Of a stretch of DNA of 59,549 bases, positions 8,840 to 17,442 are shown piece by piece. Within the stretch, counting starts at the first letter, position 1. Each line of letters begins with the position of its first letter. Source of the DNA: Natronococcus sp. A-GB7 (lineage in GTDB: Archaea; Halobacteriota; Halobacteria; Halobacteriales; Natrialbaceae); contig NZ_JARUKV010000030.1 of NCBI RefSeq assembly GCF_029688865.1, positions 1-59,549 on the forward strand. Direction: 5' to 3'. The notes beneath the pieces were generated by a model, which made no database searches, was not told where the DNA came from, and saw nothing but the letters and a program-made list of their open reading frames with translations. The position numbers and the translations under genes were made by a program.

Positions 8840-10036
8840 TCAGTACTCGATCGAGACGAACACGATCAGAAAGATCACACCGGCGAGGGCGCCGATACCG
8901 AGAAACGCCTCGTCGAAGTAGCCGCGGTCGGCGATCGCACCGAAGACGACCGGGCTCGCCGCACCGATCGCGAGGTAGACGGTTCGGAGCGCCCCCAGAT
9001 TCGTCCCCTGGGTCCCGTCCGGCAGTCGCTGCGTGAGATCAGAGATCACGACCGTCTCGAATCCGAGGAGGCTGCTCGCGAGCACGGTCACGAGGGCGAA
9101 CGCCCAGACGGTCTCGACGAAGGGGAGCACCACGAGGGCCAGCCCGGCCGAACTCACGACCGTCAGCAGCGGGACTCGGACGCCTAGACCGTCGTAGGCA
9201 CGGCCGGCGATCGGCTTCAACACGATTCCGAGCGCGAAGAAGAACCCGAACAGGACGGCCGCCGTCTGCGCCGAGAACCCCCGCTCGTCGATCAGGAACG
9301 TCGGGTAGAACCCCATGAACGCCTGGATGATCACCCCCCACAGCACGAGCAACAGGGTACCCCGGAGCACGACCGGCTGCGAGAGCGTCGGGACGACGTC
9401 CTCGAGTGCGAACTGCTCGCGCAGCGGTGCCGCCGCGGTCGACTGACTCGGAAGCGTCCACCAGAGCCCGACCGCGGCGACGAGAAAGAGGGGAACGGCG
9501 AACCCGAACCCGTACTGCCAGCCGACCGTAACGGCGAGGACCCCGGCGAGCGGTGGCATCACCGCGTTGCCGACGTCTCCGGCGGCCATCGTCGCACCCG
9601 TCGCCGTGCCGAGCTGGTCGGGGTAGATCTTGTCGAGGATCGTAAACCGGGAGACGCCGTACAGGGCGGTCCCGGCGCCGAACAGGGCCGTGGCAGCGAA
9701 GAGGACGACCGCCGAGTTCGCGAGGACGACGAGCGCGAGCATCGTCGCCGCGAGCAGGGAACTGACGATCAGGAGGATACGTTCGCCGGCCCAGTCGGCG
9801 AGGATACCGCCGGGAAGCTGCCCGAACGCGTACGCGATCCACAGTACCGTTAGGAGGAAGCCGGCGGTCGTGAGCGTGAGTCCGTACGAATCGCGGATGT
9901 GGGGCAACAGCGTGGGGTAGATCATCCGGACGCTGATCGACAGGAACCAGCCGAAGGCGACGGCGAGCAGGATCCTCCCGCGCCCATCGCTCCGGAGGTC
10001 GGTGATCGCGTCTCTCACCGTCGCGCGATAGTTCAC
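8840..10036 (-). CDS. MFS transporter
   Basis: 398 aa with about 12 predicted transmembrane helices in two halves joined by a polar loop near residue 200. The loop after helix 2 reads GGILADWAGERI, matching the MFS GxLaDrxGrrr motif, and a related motif (KPIAGRAYDGLGVRVP) opens the second half. The start is GTG (VNYRATVRDAITDL). It is an inner-membrane secondary carrier; the substrate cannot be deduced. The neighbouring polysaccharide deacetylase is on the same strand 79 bp upstream, so co-transcription is possible. Confidence 0.88.
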   Translation of the reverse strand: MNYRATVRDAITDLRSDGRGRILLAVAFGWFLSISVRMIYPTLLPHIRDSYGLTLTTAGFLLTVLWIAYAFGQLPGGILADWAGERILLIVSSLLAATMLALVVLANSAVVLFAATALFGAGTALYGVSRFTILDKIYPDQLGTATGATMAAGDVGNAVMPPLAGVLAVTVGWQYGFGFAVPLFLVAAVGLWWTLPSQSTAAAPLREQFALEDVVPTLSQPVVLRGTLLLVLWGVIIQAFMGFYPTFLIDERGFSAQTAAVLFGFFFALGIVLKPIAGRAYDGLGVRVPLLTVVSSAGLALVVLPFVETVWAFALVTVLASSLLGFETVVISDLTQRLPDGTQGTNLGALRTVYLAIGAASPVVFGAIADRGYFDEAFLGIGALAGVIFLIVFVSIEY

Positions 10037-10115
10037 GAGGGGTGAACGCTCGGTTGCGGTCTTGAGTCTTGCGACCTCCGTCGGACGCCGGCGGACGAGC
10101 CGACGCCGCGCTCGC

Positions 10116-11465
10116 TCAGTGTCCGCTCCGGCGCATCGCCCAGAGGTCGTCGAAGTCGATGACCTCGACGTCGTCGCCCTTCCCGTCGATGTACTCGAGC
10201 AGTTCCTCGTACTCCGATTCGGACACCGTATTGTGCTGATCGAAGGCGTGGAAGTTCAGGATCGTACACTGTCGGTGGGCCGCGGCGCGGTCGACACACC
10301 GCTTGGCGATCCCCAGGTCGTGGCCGATCGTCCGGGGCATCGCCAGCGGGTCGAAGCCGGCGACGCCGGTGAGGTTGACGTCGCCGGCCTGGTTGAACCC
10401 GCCCGCATAGTAGTAGTTCGAGACGATATCGAGCACCCGGTCGTCGAAGTCGTTGTGCGGGAAGACGAGGTAGTGGCCTCCCTCGAGTTCGGCGTTGACG
10501 GCCCAGTTCTTGTCCGTTCGCAGTGCGTCGTCGAGGTCCCCGTCGCTGAGATCCGAGAACTCGGTGTGCGTGCCGTGGGCGACGATCTGGTCGCCGGCCT
10601 CCTGGCGCTCCTTGAGTTGGCCGATCGTCATAATTCCGTCGCGCTGGCCTCTCGTCCACTGACGAACGGCGGCCTGAACCGCGTTGACGCCGTACTCGTC
10701 GTGCATCGGACTCGCCGTCTCGTAGAAGTCCTCGAACCCGTCGTCCCAGCACAGTACCACGTACCCCTTCTCGGGTTTCGGGTGGGTGCGCAGGTCGTCG
10801 ACCCAGACCTCCGCGTCGCCGGTGTTGTGAACGGTGATCCGGACCGTATCGATGGCGTCACGCTCGAGCGGGGTCGAACTCTGTTCGAAAAGGCCGGGAC
10901 AGGTCCGGAACCAGCCGACGTCCGACGTGCGGTACGTGACCGACCGGAGCTGGTGACTCGCGTACCCGCCGTAGAGATCCAGAAGCTGGATGTCGATCGC
11001 GATGTTGCCCGGCGTCGACGTTCGAACGGCCATCGAAACGTCGAGATCGGTCATATCTGTCGTCTCGATCTCGGTTTCGACGACGGCGTTACCACCGTCT
11101 TCGGCCGTCAGCCGGAGACTCTGGGAGCCGTCGAAGTAGGTCCCCTCGTCCGGCTCGGCCGTCCCGTCGACGACGTCCCAGTCGTCGGAATCCTCGAAAT
11201 TCTCGAGCTGTTCGCCCGGTTGGCGGAACTCCTCGCGACTGTCGTACTCCGTTTCGACCGCGAGTTCGGGCGATTCGACGCCATCGTCGGTTGTCGGCTC
11301 CGCACTGCTCGTCTCCTCACCGGTACCGTCGTCGTTGTCGCCGTTGCCGTCCCCGCCGTTCGGAAGCGCGGAGTTCATCTGATCCATGCACCCAGCCACG
11401 GCCGCGAACGCCGTTGCACTGGAGGCAGCGAGGAACCGTCGTCGGCCGTTGGATTTCTCGGTCAT
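10116..11465 (-). CDS. Exported polysaccharide deacetylase (NodB-like) lipoprotein
   Basis: 449 aa. The N-terminus (NGRRRFLAASSATAFAAVAGC) is a Tat signal with a lipobox, followed by an Asp/Gly/Thr-rich tether. Residues about 90-225 look like a carbohydrate-binding beta-sandwich (YFDGSQSLRL; VWVDDLRTHP). The NodB domain follows: motif 1 is CWDDG near residue 239 (the usual TFDDG) and motif 2 is HGTH near 296, giving the Asp-His-His metal site. It probably removes N-acetyl groups from an extracellular polysaccharide. A TATA-like box lies about 30 bp before the ATG. Confidence 0.88.
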   Translation of the reverse strand: MTEKSNGRRRFLAASSATAFAAVAGCMDQMNSALPNGGDGNGDNDDGTGEETSSAEPTTDDGVESPELAVETEYDSREEFRQPGEQLENFEDSDDWDVVDGTAEPDEGTYFDGSQSLRLTAEDGGNAVVETEIETTDMTDLDVSMAVRTSTPGNIAIDIQLLDLYGGYASHQLRSVTYRTSDVGWFRTCPGLFEQSSTPLERDAIDTVRITVHNTGDAEVWVDDLRTHPKPEKGYVVLCWDDGFEDFYETASPMHDEYGVNAVQAAVRQWTRGQRDGIMTIGQLKERQEAGDQIVAHGTHTEFSDLSDGDLDDALRTDKNWAVNAELEGGHYLVFPHNDFDDRVLDIVSNYYYAGGFNQAGDVNLTGVAGFDPLAMPRTIGHDLGIAKRCVDRAAAHRQCTILNFHAFDQHNTVSESEYEELLEYIDGKGDDVEVIDFDDLWAMRRSGH

Positions 11466-11494
11466 CGATACTAGTTAGATATCAGAACAGTTTC

Positions 11495-11504
11495 TTTGTT
11501 ATAC
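11495..11504 (-). promoter_or_regulatory. TATA box of the polysaccharide deacetylase gene
   Basis: The minus strand reads GTATAACAAA, 30-39 bp before the ATG at 11465, within an AT-rich stretch of about 190 bp that separates two minus-strand genes. Confidence 0.5.
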
Positions 11505-11662
11505 AGTGATTAGTCACCGATAACACGTACATTAGATATCATCATTTAAAATCTGGAAAGATAGGTTCGTGAAACATCTCGCGGCATATATCAGTAATAG
11601 TGAGCTCGGCCCCAATTGGTAATAATGGAGTTAATTCTTCTCTAGGTATGTGTATCGCCGGC

Positions 11663-12895
11663 TCATCGAGGCCGTGGAAGTGGGTACGTCCTCGCCCCGA
11701 ACATCACTCGACCAGTGACCACGAGCGTATGCCGTATCGTGGCAAACCCGCCGAAACGCCTCTCCGAGGGGACGTTGCCACACCGGTCGTCGTCTCGGAC
11801 GTCGACGAGCAGGAACGCTCGAGACACGTCCCCCGTTTCCGGCTCGAGTTCGGTGTAGACGCCGCGCTGGTCGAGGGCGCCGACGGCGTCGGTTCCCGCC
11901 TCGAGTGCGGCGATCCGTGCGGGGCCGTCGTACTGCCAGCGTTCGGATCCGTCGGCGTCGTACGCGGTCACGCGGCCGTCCAGGTCGCCGACGTACAACG
12001 CCTCATCGGAACCCCGCATCGCCCGGACGAAGCCGTCGGTCTCGGTCTCGCGTTCGTCGTCACCCCGGTCGCTGGCGAGGCGATCGCGGATCGTTCCCGA
12101 CGCCGGATCGAACCCGACTACCGTTCCGTCCTCCCGGGGGATCCACCCGCTCCCGGCGAACGAGACCGGGCTGCCGGTCCAGTCGACGCTTCCCTCGAGG
12201 TCTCCCTCCCACCGTCGATCACCCGTCTCGGGGTCGACACCCACCAGCGTTCCCGCTCGCGTGGCGACGACGACCGTCTCCTCGAGCAGCCCGAGCCCGT
12301 TCGAGACCGGCGCGTCGAGTTCGGTCGCCCACCGGAGCTCCCCCTCGCTCGCCGAGACGCCGACGACGACGTTCGACCCCTCGAGCTCGTCGTGATCCGG
12401 ATCGTTGACCGAGGCGACGACGGTGTCGTCGTGGACGAGCGTCGCGACGCCCATGTGTCCCTCGACGTTACCGCCCGCGTCGAACTCCCACTCGAGCCCG
12501 CCGGTCTCGCGGTCGAACGCGAGCAGTGTGTTCTCGCCGGTCGAGGCGAACACGCGGTCGTCGGTCGGTCGGGGGCGTCCGATCCCGCCCGCGAGTTCAC
12601 GCCTGGCGACCCACTTCGGCTCTCCGCTCGGCTCGAGCGCGAGCAGCCGGAACATCCGGGATCCGGAGCTCATCTGTACGATTCCCGCTCCGCCACCGAC
12701 GAAGACCGTCGTGCTGTCGACGACCGGTTCCGACCAGGCGTCGAACGTCGACTCCCAGAACTCCCGGTCCGGCTCGAGGAACTCCGGACAGTCCACTGTG
12801 TCGGAGCCGCGGACGTACCAGTAGCCACCCCCGGCGAGCCCCGCAGCGCTGGCGCCCAGCACGCCGAGCAGTTGTCGTCTGCTGAGCGACTCCAT
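11663..12895 (-). CDS. Exported PQQ-like beta-propeller protein
   Basis: 410 aa from the ATG at 12895; the open frame runs 22 codons further upstream but that part lacks a signal. SLSRRQLLGVLGASAAGLAGGGYW at residues 3-26 is a Tat signal. The rest consists of repeated propeller blades (LLAFDRETGGLEWEFDAGG; LVGVDPETGDRRWEG; VTAYDADGSERWQYDG). Unlike the propeller at 218-1759 it has no acidic linker or PGF-type tail, so it may be held by its uncleaved Tat helix or secreted. Function unknown. Confidence 0.85.
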   Translation of the reverse strand: MESLSRRQLLGVLGASAAGLAGGGYWYVRGSDTVDCPEFLEPDREFWESTFDAWSEPVVDSTTVFVGGGAGIVQMSSGSRMFRLLALEPSGEPKWVARRELAGGIGRPRPTDDRVFASTGENTLLAFDRETGGLEWEFDAGGNVEGHMGVATLVHDDTVVASVNDPDHDELEGSNVVVGVSASEGELRWATELDAPVSNGLGLLEETVVVATRAGTLVGVDPETGDRRWEGDLEGSVDWTGSPVSFAGSGWIPREDGTVVGFDPASGTIRDRLASDRGDDERETETDGFVRAMRGSDEALYVGDLDGRVTAYDADGSERWQYDGPARIAALEAGTDAVGALDQRGVYTELEPETGDVSRAFLLVDVRDDDRCGNVPSERRFGGFATIRHTLVVTGRVMFGARTYPLPRPR

Positions 12896-13008
12896 ACTCT
12901 CAGAGCCCTCCACCACCACGAAAGTCTTTTGAAGGAATGTATGTGGGGAACCGTTCCACAACGGAACGCCGGCGAACGCTTAAGCCTCTCATTCGTGATT
13001 GATCGTTC

Positions 13009-14724
13009 ATGCTCCGCGCGAAAGGGCCACTGCTGACCGTCGACGTCGGCGAGCGAACCGCGACCGAGACGACCATCGACGACCATCTCGAGGCGTGCGT
13101 CGGCGGTCGGGCCGTCGCGACGGCGCTGGCCCACGACCGCATCCCGTTCGAGGCGGACCCGTTCGGACCGGAGAACCGGCTCTACCTCTCGACCGGACCC
13201 TTACAGCAGTCGAAGATGTCGTTTACCGGTCGGATGAACATGACAGGGCTGTCGCCGCTGACCGACGGCCTCGTCTCGACGAACGCCGGCGGCTACCTCT
13301 CGCGGAACTTCGTCGACACGGGGATCAGCGCCCTCGAGGTCGTCGGCGAGAGCGACGAACTGCTGGCCGTCCACGTGACCGACGGCGCCGACGAGTCGCA
13401 CTCGTCGGGCGGCGAGACGGCGTCTCGCCCGCGCGTCGAGTTCGAGGCGGTTCCCGAACTCGAGGGGGCGACGGTTCCCGAAACTTCCGATTACATCGAA
13501 GAGCACCACGACCTCGGCCCCGAGCACTGCGTCGTCGTCGGGCCCGCCGGCGAGAATCAGGTTCGGTTCGCCTCCGTGATGACGTACGACCACCGGGCGT
13601 TCGGCCGCGGCGGACTGGGCGCGGTGCTGGGCTCGAAGAACGTCAAGTGCGTCACGTTCGAGGGTGAGTCAGCACCGTCGGTCGAGATTCCGGACCCGCC
13701 GGAGATGGACATCCACGGCGAGGCGGCCCAGTCCGAGGACCTGATGCGCCGACAGGGGACGACCGGCAACACCGAGATGATCAACGAGGCGTTCTCGTTG
13801 CCGACCCGGTACTTTGCGGAGTATGAGTTCGAACACGCCGACGCGATCGGCGGCGACGCCGTCGAGGAGAAAAAGTACAAGAAAGGCGCCTGTTCGGCCT
13901 GCGCGTACGCCTGCAAGCTGCCGACTCGAGACGAGGAGAGCGGGCTCGAGACGGAGGGGCCGGAGTTCGAGACGGTCTACGCCTTTGGCTCCCTACAGGG
14001 CGTCGGCGACATCGTCGACGTCATGAAGAGCAACGACCTCTGTGACACCCTCGGGATGGACACCATCTCCGCGGGCGTCACCGTCGCGGCCTACCTCGCG
14101 AGCGAGGACGAGTTCGGCAACGCCGAACTCGCCCACGACGTGACCGAGCGGATCGCCCACCGGGAGGGGATCGGCGACCTGCTCGCCGAGGGCGTCGAGC
14201 GCTGTCACGACGAGCTGGGCGTCGACAGCTACGCCGTCAAGGGCCTCGAGCTGGCCGCACACGACGGGCGCGTCCTCAACGGACAGGGGCTCTCCTACGC
14301 CGTCGCGAACCGCGGCGGCGATCACATGTACGAGTCGCGGGTGATGTCCGCCGAGTACGGCGGTCGCATCGACCCCGAGGGAACGCTCGGCAAGGCCGAG
14401 GCCCTCGTCGAGGGGGAGAACGAGGCCGCGTTCCGCGACACGGGGATCGTCTGTGCGTTCGGCAGCGGCTACGTCACCGACGAGCGCCTCGAGGCGCTGT
14501 TCGACGCCGACCACGAGGACCTCCTCGAGATCGGCGCGCGGACGGTCGAACTCGAGCGTCACTTCAACAATCAGCGCGGCTTCGACCGGGAGGACGACCG
14601 ACTGCCGTACGAGCTTCCCGACCTCGAGGCGGCCATCTCGGAGTACTACGAGGCCCGCGGGTGGAACGACGACGGGACGGTACCGTCTTCGGCGATCGAA
14701 TCGGTGGCGTCAGCCGACGACTGA
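13009..14724 (+). CDS. aor: Tungsten-dependent aldehyde ferredoxin oxidoreductase family enzyme
   Basis: 571 aa, slightly shorter than characterised AORs (about 605). The N-terminal domain contains GRMNMTGLSP and the family signature RGGLGAVLGSKNVKCV. Three [4Fe-4S] ligands are in CSACAYAC (Cys295, Cys298, Cys302) and the fourth is probably Cys482 (IVCAFGSG). The pterin motif DTLGMDTIS follows Cys345. The family oxidises aldehydes to carboxylic acids, passing electrons to ferredoxin, with a W-bispterin cofactor in the cytoplasm. The substrate is unknown. It precedes the acid-sugar operon by 428 bp on the same strand. It could supply an acid from an aldehyde, but the gap and separate promoter argue against a single operon. 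Confidence 0.93.
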   Translation: MLRAKGPLLTVDVGERTATETTIDDHLEACVGGRAVATALAHDRIPFEADPFGPENRLYLSTGPLQQSKMSFTGRMNMTGLSPLTDGLVSTNAGGYLSRNFVDTGISALEVVGESDELLAVHVTDGADESHSSGGETASRPRVEFEAVPELEGATVPETSDYIEEHHDLGPEHCVVVGPAGENQVRFASVMTYDHRAFGRGGLGAVLGSKNVKCVTFEGESAPSVEIPDPPEMDIHGEAAQSEDLMRRQGTTGNTEMINEAFSLPTRYFAEYEFEHADAIGGDAVEEKKYKKGACSACAYACKLPTRDEESGLETEGPEFETVYAFGSLQGVGDIVDVMKSNDLCDTLGMDTISAGVTVAAYLASEDEFGNAELAHDVTERIAHREGIGDLLAEGVERCHDELGVDSYAVKGLELAAHDGRVLNGQGLSYAVANRGGDHMYESRVMSAEYGGRIDPEGTLGKAEALVEGENEAAFRDTGIVCAFGSGYVTDERLEALFDADHEDLLEIGARTVELERHFNNQRGFDREDDRLPYELPDLEAAISEYYEARGWNDDGTVPSSAIESVASADD

Positions 14725-15028
14725 CGAACGAGTCTCGATTCTCCGCCGAAATACCAACGAAGCTATACTACTTGTTGCTATAGTATTGTGGGAGGCTCGA
14801 AAGCTCCCGTGAGTTCGAAAGCGAATCGACCGGTCGACCGGTCACAGGAAATTCGGTTCTTCTGGTGTTCTATCCCCTCGAGCCGCGGGTCATGGCATCG
14901 GTCGACCCGAACGGGGATCGATCCCTCTTCTCGGCGGAGATACGGTACAGACAGCCGATTGTCGCGGATTAGAGGCGATGAACGGCCGATCAGACGCGAC
15001 TCACTTCGATTCAACTATCGTGCTTTGT

Positions 15029-15046
15029 GTTCAGCTATTTATGAAC
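15029..15046 (+). promoter_or_regulatory. Candidate operator over the TATA box of the acid-sugar operon
   Basis: GTTCA-N8-TGAAC dyad enclosing the promoter-like CTATTTATG. Its left half GTTCAGCTA recurs exactly at 15077. The site lies 107-124 bp before the kinase start at 15153. A repressor bound here would block TBP binding; the IclR protein at 20718-21497 is the obvious candidate. Confidence 0.5.
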
Positions 15047-15076
15047 AACCATTTTGGAAAGGAATGTAGATCGATG

Positions 15077-15099
15077 GTTCAGCTACCGAACCACTGAAC
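15077..15099 (+). promoter_or_regulatory. Second candidate operator of the acid-sugar operon
   Basis: GTTCAG-N11-CTGAAC, starting with the same nine bases GTTCAGCTA as the dyad at 15029 and containing an inner GGTTC-N7-GAACC. It lies just after the predicted transcription start, in a 5' leader of about 80 nt. Confidence 0.5.
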
Positions 15100-15152
15100 G
15101 TCCGTAGGCCGAGAGGTGAACCGTTTTGTACGCGGGGTCGAGAGACGTCGCC

Positions 15153-16415
15153 ATGAGCAGCGTACTCGTCCTCGCCGACGACTTCACGGGCGCGATGGAT
15201 ACCGGACACGGGTTCGCCGCCCGGGGCTGTGCCGTTCGGGTCGTCGTCACGGAGCCGAACGCCGACGACACAGACCGACCGTCCTCGGGTGAGTCGGACG
15301 TCCTCGCGGTCGATCTCGACACCCGCGACCTCGAGCCCACCGCCGCCTCCACGGCCGTCGCTTCGTTCCTCGAGCGTGGCCCCGTTCCAGAGGTCGTCTA
15401 CAAGAAGATCGACTCGACGCTACGTGGAAACGTCGTCAGGGAGGTCGACGCCGCCCTCGAGGCGACCGGGGCGGAGCTGGCGGTCGTCGCGCCTGCCTTC
15501 CCCGGAACCGGCCGCGTGACGGTAAACGGGCGCCACCTCGTCGACGGACGGCCGCTCGAGGACGCCGGCTACGGGACCGACTCCGATCTTCCAGCGCTGT
15601 TCGAGAGTTCCGAGTACGACGTCGCGACCCTCTCCCTGGAGAGGGTTCTCGAGGGGGCCGACGCCGTCGCGGCCGCGCTCGCCAATCGCGGACGTGACGG
15701 CCCGGAGATCGTCGTCTGCGACGCGGTCCACGATCGCCACCTCGAGGCGATCGCGGCGGGCGCCCGGCGCTGTGATCGCGAGGTCCTCTACGTCGGCAGC
15801 GGTGGGCTGGCGAGTGCAGTGTCGGTACCGGATGCGTCGCGGTCGCCCCCGGAAGCGACCCCCGAGGGCGAGAGCGCCCTCGGGATCGTCGGCAGCGTCA
15901 ACGAGCGCACGCTCGAGCAGCTCGAGGCCGTCCCCGACGACTGGCTCGTCGAACTCGATCCCGCTACGGCCGTCGCGAATCCCAGCGAAGCGGGCCGGGA
16001 CGCCGCAGCGGAACTCGAGTCGGTCCGCCGAGCGCACGGACGGGCTGTTCTCGCGGGGGCGACTACGCGAGGCGACGTGGACCGCGCGAGCGAGGTCGCA
16101 GCCGAGCGCGGCGTCGACGCGGGCCCGAGGATCGCGCGGGCGCTTGGCGTCGCGACCGCGGAGGCGACCGAGACCGATCCGCCGGCGGGACTGCTGCTGA
16201 CGGGCGGGGCGATCGCCCGAGCCGCACTCGAGGAGCTCTCTGCGAGCGCGATCGATCTCACCGGCGAGGCGGTCGTCGACGGCATTCCGGAGGGCGTGAT
16301 CGGAGACGGCCCGGCGGCGGGAACCCCGATCGTGACGAAAGCGGGCGGGTTCGGCGACCGGAGGAGTATCGTTAACTGTCTGAGTTTCCTTGCTTCGAGC
16401 GATGAGCCAGAGTGA
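15153..16415 (+). CDS. Four-carbon acid sugar kinase (DUF1537/OtnK-DtnK family)
   Basis: 420 aa from ATG 15153. The N-terminal domain opens LVLADDFTGAMDTG and contains YKKIDSTLRGNV and APAFPGTGRVTVNGRHLVDG, all hallmarks of the DUF1537 substrate-binding domain. The C-terminal nucleotide-binding domain carries LLLTGGAIARA and GTPIVTKAGGFGD. These enzymes phosphorylate D-threonate, D-erythronate or related acids at C4 with ATP. The 3' end overlaps the pdxA-like gene by 14 bp, so the two are translationally coupled. Partnership with PdxA points to D-threonate or D-erythronate; that is inference from the bacterial DtnK-PdxA2 pair. Confidence 0.92.
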   Translation: MSSVLVLADDFTGAMDTGHGFAARGCAVRVVVTEPNADDTDRPSSGESDVLAVDLDTRDLEPTAASTAVASFLERGPVPEVVYKKIDSTLRGNVVREVDAALEATGAELAVVAPAFPGTGRVTVNGRHLVDGRPLEDAGYGTDSDLPALFESSEYDVATLSLERVLEGADAVAAALANRGRDGPEIVVCDAVHDRHLEAIAAGARRCDREVLYVGSGGLASAVSVPDASRSPPEATPEGESALGIVGSVNERTLEQLEAVPDDWLVELDPATAVANPSEAGRDAAAELESVRRAHGRAVLAGATTRGDVDRASEVAAERGVDAGPRIARALGVATAEATETDPPAGLLLTGGAIARAALEELSASAIDLTGEAVVDGIPEGVIGDGPAAGTPIVTKAGGFGDRRSIVNCLSFLASSDEPE

Positions 16416-17442
16416 GCGACCAGTCGTCGCTGTAACGATGGGCGACCCCGCCGGCATCGGGAGCGAGATCGTTGCCGCCGCCTACCCGGCGTTGCTCGAG
16501 TACGCGAACCCGATCGTCGTCGGCGACGCGAGCGTGGTCCGTGCCGGCGTCGACGTCTCGGGTGCCGACCTCGAGATCGAGGCCGTCGACGCGGTCGCGG
16601 ACGCGACGTTCGCCGAGGACGCGATCCCCGTCCTCGACCTCGACGCCGTCGCCGACCTCGAGTACGGCGTCGTCCGCGAGGAGTACGGCGAGGCGAGTCT
16701 CGCGTACATCGAACGCGCGATCGAACTCGCGGTCGACGGCGAGATCGACGCGATCGCGACGGCACCGATCAACAAGCAGTCGACGCGCCTGGCCGGCAGC
16801 GAGTACGCCGGCCACACCGGGATGTTGGCCGACTACACCGACACCGAGAACTACTCGATGATGCTCGTCGAGGACGACCTCGTCGTCACCCACGTCAGCA
16901 CCCACGTCCCGCTGCGGGAGGCCTGCGAGCTGGTGACGACCGAGAACGTCCTCGAGACGATCCGGGTCACCGACGAGGGGCTGCGCGACCTCGGTATCGA
17001 GGAGCCGACGATCGCCGTTGCGGGTCTCAATCCCCACGCCAGCGACGGCGGCCTGCTGGGCGAGGAGGACGACGCCGAGATCCGCCCCGCCGTCGAGCGC
17101 GCCGCCGAGGAGGGGATCGACGTCCACGGTCCCGAGTCGCCCGACACCGTCTACGTCCAGGCCGCCCGCGGGGAGTACGACTGTGTCGTCTCGATGTATC
17201 ACGACCAGGGCCACATCCCCATCAAGACGCTGGGCTTCTCGAGCGACGACGCCGTCTCCGGGGTCAACGTCACGATCGGCCTTCCGATCGTCCGTACGAG
17301 CGTCGACCACGGTACGGCCTTCGACATCGCCGGCGAGGGGATCGCCAGCGAGGCGAGCCTGATCGACGCGGTCGAGGTCGCCGCGGAGATGGCCGAGCGT
17401 CGACGCGAACGGGACAAAGTGCCGCCGAGGGGTGAGGGATGA
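16402..17442 (+). CDS. pdxA2: PdxA-family 4-phospho-acid-sugar dehydrogenase (PdxA2-like)
   Basis: 346 aa from ATG 16402; the open frame can extend to a TTG at 16390. Motifs run in PdxA order: TMGDPAGIGSEI, TAPINKQS, GHTGMLADYT, HVSTHVPL, GLNPHASDGGLLG, SMYHDQGHIPIKTLGF, GLPIVRTSVDHGTAFDIAG. The His residues of these blocks bind the divalent metal. Haloarchaea generally make pyridoxal phosphate by the PdxS/PdxT route, so this is more likely PdxA2, which oxidises D-threonate 4-phosphate with NAD and decarboxylates it to dihydroxyacetone phosphate. It overlaps the kinase upstream and shares ATGA with the LarA homologue downstream. Confidence 0.9.
   Translation: MSQSERPVVAVTMGDPAGIGSEIVAAAYPALLEYANPIVVGDASVVRAGVDVSGADLEIEAVDAVADATFAEDAIPVLDLDAVADLEYGVVREEYGEASLAYIERAIELAVDGEIDAIATAPINKQSTRLAGSEYAGHTGMLADYTDTENYSMMLVEDDLVVTHVSTHVPLREACELVTTENVLETIRVTDEGLRDLGIEEPTIAVAGLNPHASDGGLLGEEDDAEIRPAVERAAEEGIDVHGPESPDTVYVQAARGEYDCVVSMYHDQGHIPIKTLGFSSDDAVSGVNVTIGLPIVRTSVDHGTAFDIAGEGIASEASLIDAVEVAAEMAERRRERDKVPPRGEG

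Larger units (their letters stand above)
14725..15152. other. Regulatory intergenic region upstream of the acid-sugar operon
   Basis: 428 bp with no plausible gene. It contains a dyad ATACTA-N10-TAGTAT (14765-14786), a hairpin beginning GGGAGGCT and ending AGCTCCC (14790-14808) that may terminate aor, a promoter-like CTATTTATG (15035-15043), and two GTTCA-type dyads described separately. Confidence 0.55.

Noticed and set aside
14765-14786. ATACTA-N10-TAGTAT dyad after aor as an operator
   Set aside because: Short arms and AT-rich; it may simply be part of the aor terminator region next to the GGGAG/CTCCC hairpin.
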